Shown here piece by piece: positions 1 to 9,016 of a DNA stretch of 64,000 nt; positions within the stretch are counted from its first letter, which is position 1; every line of letters starts with the position of its first letter. The notes under the pieces are model-generated. The model had not been told where the DNA came from and ran no database searches. It saw only the letters and a list, made by a program, of their open reading frames with translations. The stretch is from Methylocystis rosea (GTDB lineage: Bacteria > Pseudomonadota > Alphaproteobacteria > Rhizobiales > Beijerinckiaceae), in contig NZ_CP034086.1 in the NCBI RefSeq assembly GCF_003855495.1, positions 1 to 64,000 of the forward strand, read 5' to 3'. The position numbers and the translations under genes were made by a program.

Positions 1-2
1 CC

Positions 3-791
3 GACAAAGGCCCCACTATTCAGGTCAATGTCGATGGCACCGCGCCGACGCTGGCAGGCAATGGCAATGTCTATTTGCAAAGCATCATTTCTCGGGAAGT
101 GGCGAGTTTCGTAAGTCGTGACTCAGGCACCGTCCATCAACCCATCAATCTCGTGTCCCGCGCGAAATTCAATCCAAACTATCGTTCGGTGTGGTTCACG
201 GCGATCATGCAAGTCATCAACAATATTTCCATTCTCTCGATCATTCTGACCGGAGCGGCTCTGATCCGGGAACGCGAGCACGGAACGATCGAGCATCTAT
301 TGGTGATGCCCGTTACGCCTATGGAAATCATGCTTTCAAAAATCATCGCCAATGGGTTCGTCATCATATGTGCAGCAGTTCTCTCCCTTTTTCTCGTTGT
401 GCAAGGGCTATTGCATGTTCCGATCACCGGCTCAGTCGGACTTTTCATTTTCGGGGCGATCCTGTTTGAATTCTCGGTCACAGCGCTCGGCATTCTCATA
501 GCTACTTATGTCAACACCATGGGTCAGTTCGGATTGCTCTCGGTGCCGGTCATCGTGATTCTCTATCTCTTGTCTGGCGGCGTCACGCCTTTAGAGACAA
601 TGCCGATATGGCTGCAAAACATCATGCGTTTCACGCCCAATACGCAATTCGTGAGCTTCGCGCAGGCGACGCTGTATCGAGGCGCGGGGCTTGAAATCGT
701 CTGGCCGCAACTTGCAGCCCTTGTCGCCATCGGAATGGTGACGCTCCTGATCTGTCTTCTGCGATTTAGAATAGTCGTGAGCAGCACTTGA
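3..791 (+). CDS. ABC-2 type transporter permease, 3' part (5' end outside window)
   Basis: The reading frame is open from the left edge and stops with TGA at 789-791, so this is the C-terminal 260 or so residues of a longer protein. It has about six hydrophobic segments and the ABC-2/YhhJ-like pattern: a long extracytoplasmic stretch (NPNYRS), then ALIREREHGTIEHLL, a cytoplasmic element conserved in this family, then a membrane bundle containing LLSGGVTPLETMP. Family knowledge says it forms the membrane part of an ABC exporter with a separate or fused ATPase, which must lie to the left. The substrate cannot be told. A TTG at 75 is only an internal codon in this frame. Confidence 0.85.
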   Translation, partial: DKGPTIQVNVDGTAPTLAGNGNVYLQSIISREVASFVSRDSGTVHQPINLVSRAKFNPNYRSVWFTAIMQVINNISILSIILTGAALIREREHGTIEHLLVMPVTPMEIMLSKIIANGFVIICAAVLSLFLVVQGLLHVPITGSVGLFIFGAILFEFSVTALGILIATYVNTMGQFGLLSVPVIVILYLLSGGVTPLETMPIWLQNIMRFTPNTQFVSFAQATLYRGAGLEIVWPQLAALVAIGMVTLLICLLRFRIVVSST

Positions 792-809
792 AAAGACTGT
801 GCAATTGCA

Positions 810-960
810 ACGAAGTCTTATGAGCACCCCTTCGGCACGATCAAGGCTCGCATGGCCGCAACCCACTTCCAGATGAAGCAGCTGCCAAACGTCGCCGGCG
901 AGATGGCGTTGCACGTGGCTCGACACGCTTTTTCCCGATCTACCATCGGGCAAGTAGTTT
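810..960 (+). pseudogene. IS1182-type transposase remnant (C-terminal piece)
   Basis: The frame reads SYEHPFGTIKARMAATHF and then QLPNVAGEMALHV, which is the conserved C-terminal block of IS1182-family transposases. After ALHV the sequence diverges and ends at a stop near 960. There is no start and no upstream transposase sequence, so this is a decayed fragment. A matching N-terminal fragment lies on the other strand at 7797-8374. From 961 to 1179 I see no gene, only the leader of the next gene with a GGAGGG ribosome site just before 1180. Confidence 0.8.
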
Positions 961-1179
961 GACCTTGAAGGGGTCGACGTGGAGGATGGGCATGTGTGGG
1001 TGTGCGATTCACATTGCCGGGTGCTTCTCCAGCCGAGTGAGGACGGCGCACTCAAGGCGGGGTTGCGTCGTCGGCCAAGCCGGAATCTCCTAGCTAGCTT
1101 TTAAACCCTCGATCGATGTGCTCGAAAGGCAAGTGGCGCGCCGAAGGGGGCGAGCTGAGCAGCCGGAGGGAGCGCATCG

Positions 1180-2031
1180 ATGTATGTTGTCGTCGACATC
1201 GGCGGGACGAAGACGCGAGTCGCCGGCTCTTCCGATCTTGCCGGACTTACCGAGGCCGTGATCCTCAAGACGCCGAGCGATTATCGTGACGCGCCAGAGC
1301 TTTTGCGCGCTGCGGCCTTGAAAGCGGCGGCCGGCGACCGAATTTTTGCTGTGGTGATCGGCGTTGCTGGCGTGCTGTCGCGCGACAAGCGCATCCTCGT
1401 CAATGCCCCCAACCTGCCAATTTGGAATGGCGCGACGTTGGCCGCCGACGTTGAGGCCAGTCTCGGCGCGCCTGTCTTACTGGAGAACGACACGGCGCTT
1501 GTGGGGCTAGGGGAAGCGACCGCCGGCGCTGGGCAAGGTTCCGCCATTCTCGCATATGTCACCATCTCCACTGGCGTGAACGGTGCGCGCATCGTCGACG
1601 GGAGAATTGACCGTGCGACCTATGGCTTCGAAATCGGCGAGCAATATATCGACGCCGGCGCGCTCAATTTCGAAGAGCTTGTCTCGGGACGCGCCGTCGC
1701 GAACCGCTTTGGCGCCGAACCCTGCGCACTCGGAAAGGATCATCCAATATGGGATGAACTCGCCAAGATTACTGCGCGCGCGCTGCACAACGCCATCGCC
1801 CATTGGTCGCCAGACCGAATCGTAATGGGTGGGTCGATGATGCGCGAGATCGGCATCTCAATTGAACAGACAGCGACCTATCTACGGGCGCTGCCGCGAA
1901 AGAACCCCGCGCTTCCCGACATCGTCCACGCGACGCTCGGCGACTACGGTGGGTTGTGGGGCGCGCTCGCGCGACTCCGTCAAGGAGGCAAAGGCGCATC
2001 CTGCTGCGCCAAGGGTAATTCCGGCGGTTGA
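1180..2031 (+). CDS. ROK-family sugar kinase (glucokinase-like)
   Basis: A 283-residue protein that opens with VVDIGGTKTR, the ATP-phosphate-binding motif of ROK kinases. Around residue 105 comes LLENDTALVGLGEA, the family block carrying the catalytic aspartate, and then STGVNGARIVDG. Known relatives phosphorylate glucose, N-acetylated sugars or fructose in the cytoplasm. The usual zinc-binding cysteine cluster (CxCGxxGC) that follows in many ROK proteins is absent here, where the sequence reads YGFEIGEQYIDAG. The neighbouring glycosidases fit a role in phosphorylating glucose they release. The ATG is preceded by GGAGGG. The last 52 bases overlap the convergent ABC gene. Confidence 0.85.
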   Translation: MYVVVDIGGTKTRVAGSSDLAGLTEAVILKTPSDYRDAPELLRAAALKAAAGDRIFAVVIGVAGVLSRDKRILVNAPNLPIWNGATLAADVEASLGAPVLLENDTALVGLGEATAGAGQGSAILAYVTISTGVNGARIVDGRIDRATYGFEIGEQYIDAGALNFEELVSGRAVANRFGAEPCALGKDHPIWDELAKITARALHNAIAHWSPDRIVMGGSMMREIGISIEQTATYLRALPRKNPALPDIVHATLGDYGGLWGALARLRQGGKGASCCAKGNSGG

Positions 2032-3794
2032 CGTGGTTGCGCCTCGGCCGTTTCGCGCGACGCGTCCAGAGTCAGATGCAGAACTCGCCGGAAAAAGCGG
2101 TCACCGCTCTTTGGTCCGCCAATATGGATAAACGCCGTCGTCGCGAGTTCCTTTTCGAGGGCGGCGAAGAGCAGCTGCCGGGCGTGGGACGAAAGCGAGT
2201 CGAGCGCCTCATCGACAATGACGAAGCACGGCTTGTGAAGCAAGATTCTGGTGAAAGCCAGTTCCTGCTGCTCAACATCAGTCAGCTCCTGTTCCCATCG
2301 CGCGACGCGATCGAGCCAGGGAACGAAATGTCCAAGATCAAGCCGCGTCAGCGCGGCCACATAGGCCTCTTCTGGAAAGCTCGTTGGCGGCAAAGGATAG
2401 GAAAGCGAGCTTCGCAGCGACAGGTCTGGAAGGTAAGCGCGCATGGGAACGAAGAGAACGCGCCTTGCAGGCGGCGTGCGGACCATGCCGCTGCCAGCCG
2501 CCCACAAACCGGCGATCGTTTGAAACAAGCGAGTTTTGCCGGACTTGCGTTCGCCGACGATCAGCACGTGTTCGCCGGGCGCAATCTCGATGTGGGATTC
2601 GCTCAGGGTCGTGTGGCCGGCATAGGACAGGATGCGCAGATCGTCGAGAACAAGAAGATCAATTCCTGTCTCTTCGAAAGCAATGCGGCGCGCATCTGGA
2701 ACGGCTTTGTCGAGATCAAGCAGCACCTCGCGAAAGCCCGTCACGCGATGCAGGGTCGCGCGCCAATCGGCGATGACGCCGGCATTGTCGATGAACCAGC
2801 GAAGCGATTGCTGCACCTGCGTAAAGGCGCCGACCGCCATCAGCAAGCCGCCGAATGTGAGATTTCCGGCAAAGTAGGCGGGCGCGGCGACGATAATCGG
2901 CGCGACGATGGTGAACCAGCCGTATCCGGCGGTGACCCAGGTCAGATTGGTCGTCGCTGCGACGAGCCGACGCAGCACCGTCAGCAGGCGATCAAACTCC
3001 TGATGCAGACGGTTTTCCTCGATATTTTCGCCGCGGCAGACGGCGATCGCCTCGCTATGTTCATTGACATGCATCAACGCAAAGCGCAGGTCGGATTCGC
3101 GTCCATAACGCTCGGCGCCGAGTTCGACGAGTGGGCGGCCGAGGCGCCAGCTGCCGAAGGAAGCGATGCTGGCATAGAGCAACGCGCTCCACACCATGTA
3201 GCCTGGAATGGCGATTCTTGTTCCCAAAATGTCGAAGGTCACGCCCGTGGATAACGCCCAGAGCACTCCGATAAAACTTATGAGCAGTAAGGTGGCCTGT
3301 AGCAGGCCGACGCCGAGATCGGTCGAAAGCTCGGCGAGATGTTGCGCGTCGGCATGTATGCGCTGATCGGGATTGACGCCAATTTCGCCCATGCCGGCGA
3401 TGCGGAAGCTACGATGCGGCGTCAGCCACTGAAGGAATAAGTCTCTCGTCAGTGACTCCCGCAATTTTAGCTTGGTCATGTTCGCGAGCCAAGTCTGCGT
3501 GACGTTGAGAACGAGCAGCGCGCCGGCGATGGCCGCGAAGACGATGAGCTGATCCCCGAAGCCGGAGAGATCCTTGCGGGCGAGCGCGTCATAAAAGGGC
3601 TTGTTCCAAGCATTGAGCCGAATCTGGCCATAGGCCGTGGCGCCGAGGATGACCGCAATACCGGCGCCAAGCCAAATCAGCGCGGACCGCTGGCGGGACC
3701 CCCTCAATGCGTCGAGGGTCAATCTCAAGTGCGACGAGAGACTTTCGGCCGCAATCCTGCGCTCGTTTGACGGCTGGTTCTCTGCATTCATCAT
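1980..3794 (-). CDS. SbmA/BacA-type ABC transporter, fused membrane and ATPase domains
   Basis: A 604-residue protein. The first 330 or so residues carry about six membrane segments of the ABC_membrane_2 class, with the signature NAWNKPFYDAL near residue 65. The C-terminal ATPase has a Walker A loop (GERKSGKT, near residue 415), a degenerate signature (LTDVEQQELAF) and a Walker B ending VIVDEAL. Family members (SbmA, BacA, mycobacterial Rv1819c) move hydrophilic peptides, vitamin B12 or very-long-chain lipids. It stands alone and faces the ROK gene. A second, frameshifted member of this family lies at 55859-57576. Confidence 0.88.
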   Translation of the reverse strand: MMNAENQPSNERRIAAESLSSHLRLTLDALRGSRQRSALIWLGAGIAVILGATAYGQIRLNAWNKPFYDALARKDLSGFGDQLIVFAAIAGALLVLNVTQTWLANMTKLKLRESLTRDLFLQWLTPHRSFRIAGMGEIGVNPDQRIHADAQHLAELSTDLGVGLLQATLLLISFIGVLWALSTGVTFDILGTRIAIPGYMVWSALLYASIASFGSWRLGRPLVELGAERYGRESDLRFALMHVNEHSEAIAVCRGENIEENRLHQEFDRLLTVLRRLVAATTNLTWVTAGYGWFTIVAPIIVAAPAYFAGNLTFGGLLMAVGAFTQVQQSLRWFIDNAGVIADWRATLHRVTGFREVLLDLDKAVPDARRIAFEETGIDLLVLDDLRILSYAGHTTLSESHIEIAPGEHVLIVGERKSGKTRLFQTIAGLWAAGSGMVRTPPARRVLFVPMRAYLPDLSLRSSLSYPLPPTSFPEEAYVAALTRLDLGHFVPWLDRVARWEQELTDVEQQELAFTRILLHKPCFVIVDEALDSLSSHARQLLFAALEKELATTAFIHIGGPKSGDRFFRRVLHLTLDASRETAEAQPRQPPELPLAQQDAPLPP

Positions 3795-3956
3795 CTTAGG
3801 ACCGATCGCCCCCGCCTCTTGTCGACCGACTGCAACTGCTTTGTGACATTTGTGGTCTAAGAATCTGCTTAGGATAGTTTAAGCATAGAACGGATTGTTG
3901 CGCCGAAGCGAGGGTCTCGTCCTGTTGCGGCGCACCGCCAAACTGCGAGCGACGCC

Positions 3957-6086
3957 TTGAGCCGTATCGATTCCTTGTTGCACGCGATGACGCTGGAAGA
4001 AAAGCTTGGCCAGCTCAACCTCGTGACGGCCGGCCAGGCGGTCACTGGACCCGTCGTCTGCGGCGATACGACCAAAGACATAGCAGCTGGTCGAGTGGCC
4101 GGCGTTTTTAACCTTTGGGACCTTGAGGCGCTCATGCGCGCGCAGCGCTGCGCCGTCCAAGAGAGCAGGCTAGGCGTGCCGCTGCTGTTCGGTCTCGACG
4201 TGCTGCATGGATTTCGGACGATTTTTTCCATTCCACTCGCGGAAGCCGGCGCCTTCGATCCTCAATTATGGGAGCGCACGGCGTGCGCCGCGGCGTTGGA
4301 GGCGGCGAGCGAAGGAATCCATCTCACCTTCGCGCCGATGCTGGACGTGTCCCGCGACCCTCGTTGGGGCCGCATCGCCGAAGGGCCCGGTGAGGATCCG
4401 TTGGTGGGAGAAAGATTCGCGCAAGCAAAGATAAGAGGCTTTCAGGGCGACGACTTCTCCCGAATTTTTCCGCTGGCGGCCACCGCCAAGCATTTTTGCG
4501 CCGGCGGAGCCGCGACGGCGGGGCGCGACTACGCAGCCGTGGACGTCTCCGAACGCGCGCTGCATGAAGTCTATCTGCCGCCGTTTCGCGCCGCCGTGGA
4601 GGCGGGCTGTGCGGCGGTGATGACGGCGTTCAACAATGTCAATGGCGTGCCGATGTCGGCACAAGGCCGATTGTTGAACGGATATCTGCGGAGCCGGCTC
4701 AAATTCGACGGCGTCATCATGAGTGATTACACAGCGATCGCCGAATTAGTGGAGCATGGAGTCGCCGCCGATTCGATCGAGGCGGCGGCGATCGCGCTCA
4801 AGGCCGGCGTCGACATGGATATGGTCAGCGGCGTCTATCTTGCGCATCTGCCGGAAGCGCTCGCGCGCGGGCTCGTCGAGGAGCGCGACATCGACGTTGC
4901 GGTCGCACGTGTGCTGCAGTTGAAGAAGCGGCTGGGGCTTTTCGACGATCCCTATCGTGTCGCTCGGCTGGACGACAGCGTCAAGGAAACTCATTGCATA
5001 CTGGCGCTGGAAGCAGCGCGGCGGTCAGCGACTCTCCTGATCAACCGCGGGCTTCTGCCGCTTTCCGCGAATCTGCGCCGCATTGCGGTCGTCGGACCTC
5101 TGGCGGATTCGGGCGCGGATATGCTCGGGCCCTGGTCGGCGGCAGGCGGCGCCGAGAATTGCGTCACGATCCTGGAAGGATTGCGCCGCGCTCTACCGTA
5201 CTGCGAGATAGCACATCACAGCGGCGTCGCGATCGAGGGCGACGACGAGAGCGGGATCGCGCCCGCCTTCGCTCTGGCGGAAGGCGCCGACGCCGTCGTG
5301 CTCTGCCTTGGCGAAGCGGCGAGGATGAGCGGCGAGGCCGCCTGCCGCGCCTCTCTGGGACTTCCTGGCAAACAGCGCCAGCTTGCGGAGCGCGTTATGA
5401 GCGCCGGCGCGCCGACAGTCGCGCTACTGTCCTGCGGGCGCCCGCTTGCTGTCCCTTGGCTTTTCAAACGTGCGCAGGCGGTCGTCGCGGCATGGTTTCT
5501 CGGCCACAGGGCAGGCGAGGCGATCGCCGATATTCTGACGGGCCGCTTCAATCCTAGCGCGCGGCTCGCCGTCACCTGGCCGTGTGATGTTGGACAAGTT
5601 CCGATTTTCTATTCGGCGCGCTCGACTGGCCGGCCTTTCGACGCCGCCAATTTCTACACGAGTAGATATCTCGACTGTTCGAACGATCCACAATTTCCCT
5701 TTGGCCACGGCCTCTCTTTTTCGCGTACGACCTTATCGAATTTGCGCGTCGACTGTGCCGAATTGAAAACGAGCCAAACGACGAGAGTCAGAGTCGACGT
5801 GTGCAACGAGAGCGACATCGCCACCGAGGAAACGATATTTCTCTTTGCGCGCGACAGGGTCGCGAGCGTGGCGCGCCCGCTGATGGAGCTGAAGGATTGG
5901 AAGAAGATCGCTCTACAGCCGCAACAAGGCGCGACCATCGATTTCGTTCTGTGCGCGCAGGCGTTCCAGTTTCCAGGCGAGAATATGGAGCCTACCGTTG
6001 AACCCGGTGGCGTCGACATTTTTGTTGGATTCAGCGCCGATGCGGAGAAACTGCTTTCCGCCCGCCTGCGCATTGTTTCCGCTTAG
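3957..6086 (+). CDS. Glycoside hydrolase family 3 beta-glucosidase-like enzyme
   Basis: A 709-residue GH3 protein. The N-terminal barrel includes GVPLLFGLDVLHGFRT, APMLDVSRDPRWGRIAEGPGEDP and TAKHFCAGGA. The nucleophile aspartate lies in GVIMSDY near residue 256. The C-terminal half has the GH3 alpha/beta sandwich and a fibronectin-III-like tail. Known relatives (BglX type) remove terminal beta-linked glucose. No signal peptide is visible, so a cytoplasmic enzyme is likely, which fits the ROK kinase upstream. The frame can start at TTG 3957, or ten codons in at an ATG (MTLEEKLGQL). The alpha-glucosidase follows after 18 bases, so the two form an operon. Confidence 0.9.
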   Translation: MSRIDSLLHAMTLEEKLGQLNLVTAGQAVTGPVVCGDTTKDIAAGRVAGVFNLWDLEALMRAQRCAVQESRLGVPLLFGLDVLHGFRTIFSIPLAEAGAFDPQLWERTACAAALEAASEGIHLTFAPMLDVSRDPRWGRIAEGPGEDPLVGERFAQAKIRGFQGDDFSRIFPLAATAKHFCAGGAATAGRDYAAVDVSERALHEVYLPPFRAAVEAGCAAVMTAFNNVNGVPMSAQGRLLNGYLRSRLKFDGVIMSDYTAIAELVEHGVAADSIEAAAIALKAGVDMDMVSGVYLAHLPEALARGLVEERDIDVAVARVLQLKKRLGLFDDPYRVARLDDSVKETHCILALEAARRSATLLINRGLLPLSANLRRIAVVGPLADSGADMLGPWSAAGGAENCVTILEGLRRALPYCEIAHHSGVAIEGDDESGIAPAFALAEGADAVVLCLGEAARMSGEAACRASLGLPGKQRQLAERVMSAGAPTVALLSCGRPLAVPWLFKRAQAVVAAWFLGHRAGEAIADILTGRFNPSARLAVTWPCDVGQVPIFYSARSTGRPFDAANFYTSRYLDCSNDPQFPFGHGLSFSRTTLSNLRVDCAELKTSQTTRVRVDVCNESDIATEETIFLFARDRVASVARPLMELKDWKKIALQPQQGATIDFVLCAQAFQFPGENMEPTVEPGGVDIFVGFSADAEKLLSARLRIVSA

Positions 6087-6104
6087 CGCGGCGGGAGGCG
6101 CATC

Positions 6105-7691
6105 ATGTCCAATGACTGGTGGCGAACGGCGACGATCTATCAGATTTATCCACGCTCCTTTCAAGATACGAATGCCGACGGCGTCGGCGACCTCAATGGC
6201 GTGCGTTATCGGCTCGATTATCTCGTCTGGCTGGGGATAGACGCGATCTGGCTTTCGCCTTTCTATCCGTCGCCGATGCATGATTTCGGCTATGATGTTG
6301 CGAACTACTGCGACGTCGATCCGCTATTCGGATCCCTAGATGATTTTGACGCGCTTGTCTCGGCGGCGCATGCAAAAAGCTTGAAGATCATCATCGACTT
6401 CGTGCCCAACCACACGTCGAATGAACATCCGTGGTTTCTCGCGAGCAGTAGCGGGCGCGATAATCCTCTGCGTGACTGGTATCTCTGGCGCGACGCCCAG
6501 CCCGACGGCGGCCCGCCCAACAATTGGTTCAGTCACTTCGGCGGCAGCGCTTGGAGTTGGGACGAAAGAACGCAGCAGTATTATTTGCATTCATTCCTGC
6601 CTGAGCAGCCCGATCTCAACTGGCGCAATCCGCAAGTGCGCGCCGCAATGTACGACGTGCTGCGCTTCTGGCTGCGGCGCGGCGTCGACGGTTTTCGCGT
6701 CGACGTCATCTCGCACATTGTTAAGGACGCCGCCTTCCGGGACAATCCGGCCAATCCGAATTTCGCCGGCGAGGGGCCGGATATTGCTCGGCTTGCGCAG
6801 ACCTATTCGTCCGATCAGCCTGAGGTTCACGACGTGATCGCGGAGATTCGGCGAGTCGTCGATGAGTTTCCCGACCGGGTGCTGATCGGCGAAATCTATC
6901 TGCCGATCGAGAGGCTGGTCGCCTATTACGGCAAAGAGCTTGGCGGGGTACACCTGCCGTTCAATTTTCAGTTGCTCGACGCGCGCTGGGACGCCGCGAC
7001 GATCGCCAACATCATCGAAATGTATGAAGCGGCTTTGCCGCCGGGCGCCTGGCCGAATTGGGTGCTCAGCAATCACGACAGGCCGCGTATCGCCGCGCGC
7101 GTGGGCGCCGCTCAAGCGCGGCTCGCAACGATGCTACTCTTGACGCTGCACGGTACGCCGACGCTCTATTATGGCGATGAGATCGGAATCGGCCACGTCG
7201 ATATTGCGCTGGAACGCGCGCAGGACCCCTGGGGCATGCGAGAGCCCGATCTTGGCGTCGGCCGCGATCCGTCGCGAACGCCGATGCAATGGGACGCCAG
7301 CGCCTTCGCAGGATTCTCGACGCGCGAGCCCTGGCTTCCGCTCACGCCTGACTTTGCGACACGTAACGTTGCGACAATGCGTGAGGACGACATGTGTATT
7401 CTCCGCCTCACCAGCAAGCTTCTTCATTACAGACACGCGCACTCCGCGCTCGGCATAGGTTCTCAGCGGCTGCTTCACGCAAGCGATCATGTTCTTGCCT
7501 ATGAGCGGCTTCAGGGCGCCGACCAGATTTTGGTCGCGCTGAATTTTTGTCATGACACCCGAAGTTTTTCGCTACCAAATGGTCTTTCCGGCGCGGTCGC
7601 GCTGTCGACACATAGCGGCCGAAGCGGCGAGCGTGTCCCCGCTAAGCTCGAACTTCGTGGCGATGAAGGCATTGTGATCAAGATTGGATAG
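6105..7691 (+). CDS. GH13 alpha-glucosidase (oligo-1,6-glucosidase type)
   Basis: A 528-residue GH13 enzyme that starts WWRTATIYQIYPRSFQD, typical of intracellular alpha-glucosidases. The catalytic set is visible: nucleophile Asp in GFRVDVI (about residue 200), acid/base Glu in LIGEIY (about 262), and the transition-state-stabilising Asp in SNHDRPR (about 325). It should split alpha-linked glucose from maltose, isomaltose or sucrose-like sugars. No signal peptide is seen. It sits 18 bases behind the GH3 gene with its own ATG, so glucose from both alpha and beta linkages would pass to the ROK kinase. Sugar specificity inside GH13 cannot be read by eye. Confidence 0.92.
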   Translation: MSNDWWRTATIYQIYPRSFQDTNADGVGDLNGVRYRLDYLVWLGIDAIWLSPFYPSPMHDFGYDVANYCDVDPLFGSLDDFDALVSAAHAKSLKIIIDFVPNHTSNEHPWFLASSSGRDNPLRDWYLWRDAQPDGGPPNNWFSHFGGSAWSWDERTQQYYLHSFLPEQPDLNWRNPQVRAAMYDVLRFWLRRGVDGFRVDVISHIVKDAAFRDNPANPNFAGEGPDIARLAQTYSSDQPEVHDVIAEIRRVVDEFPDRVLIGEIYLPIERLVAYYGKELGGVHLPFNFQLLDARWDAATIANIIEMYEAALPPGAWPNWVLSNHDRPRIAARVGAAQARLATMLLLTLHGTPTLYYGDEIGIGHVDIALERAQDPWGMREPDLGVGRDPSRTPMQWDASAFAGFSTREPWLPLTPDFATRNVATMREDDMCILRLTSKLLHYRHAHSALGIGSQRLLHASDHVLAYERLQGADQILVALNFCHDTRSFSLPNGLSGAVALSTHSGRSGERVPAKLELRGDEGIVIKIG

Positions 7692-7796
7692 CTGAAACCC
7701 GTCGGCCTCTCGTGAGCGCGCGCAAGATTCCGACCCGAAATCAGCCATCATCGCCAAAAAAGCTCTGCGTGCGGCGAGGACGTCCCTACGCAACTC

Positions 7797-8374
7797 AAGG
7801 CTCTTGGTGATCGGCGCTGTCGCGCTGGCGCAGATAACGGTCGACGCTCTCTTCAATCTGCGCCATCCGTCTCGCCATCTTGGCGTGCGTGAAATTGCGA
7901 TCGCGGTTGTTCACTGCCTTGAGTTACTGCCGTCGATCGCCACGCCCGTATTCTGCAAGAGGCTCATGTTCCAGCATAAAGCGACGAACCTGGCGCAGAC
8001 TTTCCGGATTGCGGCGCCGTTGTCCTTTCGGAAGTCGGCGATGGTCTTATGATCGGGAACCAAACGGCCAATGAGCCACATCACCTCGATATTGCGAGCG
8101 GACTCGCGCTCCAGGCGCCGGCTGGACTGCACACGATTGAGGTAGCCGTAGATATAAAGCTTTAGCAGCGTGGAAGGATGATACGACGGCCGGCCGGTCT
8201 CCTTCGCGACCACGCCCTCAAAACCATCCGATGGAGATCGAGGGCTTCCACGCACGTATCGATCACGTGGACGGAATTGTCCTCGCTCACCCCATCGTCC
8301 AGGCATTCTGGCAAAAGTGTCGGCTGGGACCGATCCGCGCCTTCAACGAAACGTCCCATCGGATCCCCCATCAA
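7797..8374 (-). pseudogene. IS1182-type transposase remnant (N-terminal piece, frameshifted)
   Basis: Read right to left, the sequence gives MGRFVEGADRSQPTLLPECL, then after a frame change VVAKETGRPSYHPSTLLKLY and LERESARNIEVMWLIGRLVP, then after a second frame change KAVNNRDRNFTHAKMARRMA and a stop near 7797. These three blocks are consecutive in IS1182 transposases. There are thus at least two frameshifts: one near 8210, and one near 7925 where one base is missing in the DGSKFKAVNN region. The whole C-terminal half is gone. The gap between the alpha-glucosidase and this remnant holds no gene. Confidence 0.85.
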
Positions 8375-9016
8375 ACGATGTAGGAATCATAGCTGACTCG
8401 CGCGTTTTGCCACAGCCAGGGTCAAAACCGGACGGAAAAGCGCTCTGTCCTTTCCAAGCTGAGCAAGTCGTGTGAGGCCGGTTAGACGGTTCGGTTCCCC
8501 GCTCCTTTATAAAGCGGCGCTGGCCTCCGCCTTCAATCTCAGCGGAAATTCAGTGCCTTCAGTTGGGGGGAATGGAGGTAGCGGACCCCCGTTTCCTTCT
8601 ATCCCTCCGTTACCATCTCTCTGAGTCTTACAGACAAATTGGAACCGCCGGCATCCGATTTGTGCGAGAGGATATCCTTTTCTTCGACGAGCAGCGCGAT
8701 CGACTTTCAGCAACGGAATTGCGCAGCCATGATTGGAATATGGACAACGCCGGAAGGATCACACGGCCTAAGAGAGTTCCGGATGCTGTTGCCGTCTTCA
8801 AGAGCGGCGCGAACAAGCACTCACGTCTTGTGAGGGACAAGGATTCGCGGCTGGATTTTCCTCGTCCGCATCTTCAGCGAATTGGTGCAAATCAACTAGA
8901 AAAACAGGCCTTGCAAGTCGAACCGGATAGCGCGATTCTTCGTCTCGCGCGCGCTCTCGCTCGCCAAGCCGCGCGAGAAGATCATGCACGCGAGTGCGCT
9001 GACAGGGCCCGACCAA
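8375..9016. other. Intergenic stretch without a recognisable gene
   Basis: About 640 bases between the IS1182 remnant and the serine recombinase. Overlapping short open frames exist on both strands (for example 8628-8840 on the minus strand) but none has a family signature or a convincing ribosome site. The stretch may be decayed mobile DNA belonging to the recombinase element. Confidence 0.5.

Noticed and set aside
2028..3254. 408-codon plus-strand frame
   Set aside because: It runs antisense through the well-supported SbmA/BacA-type ABC gene and has no family signature; GC-rich codon bias explains the opening.
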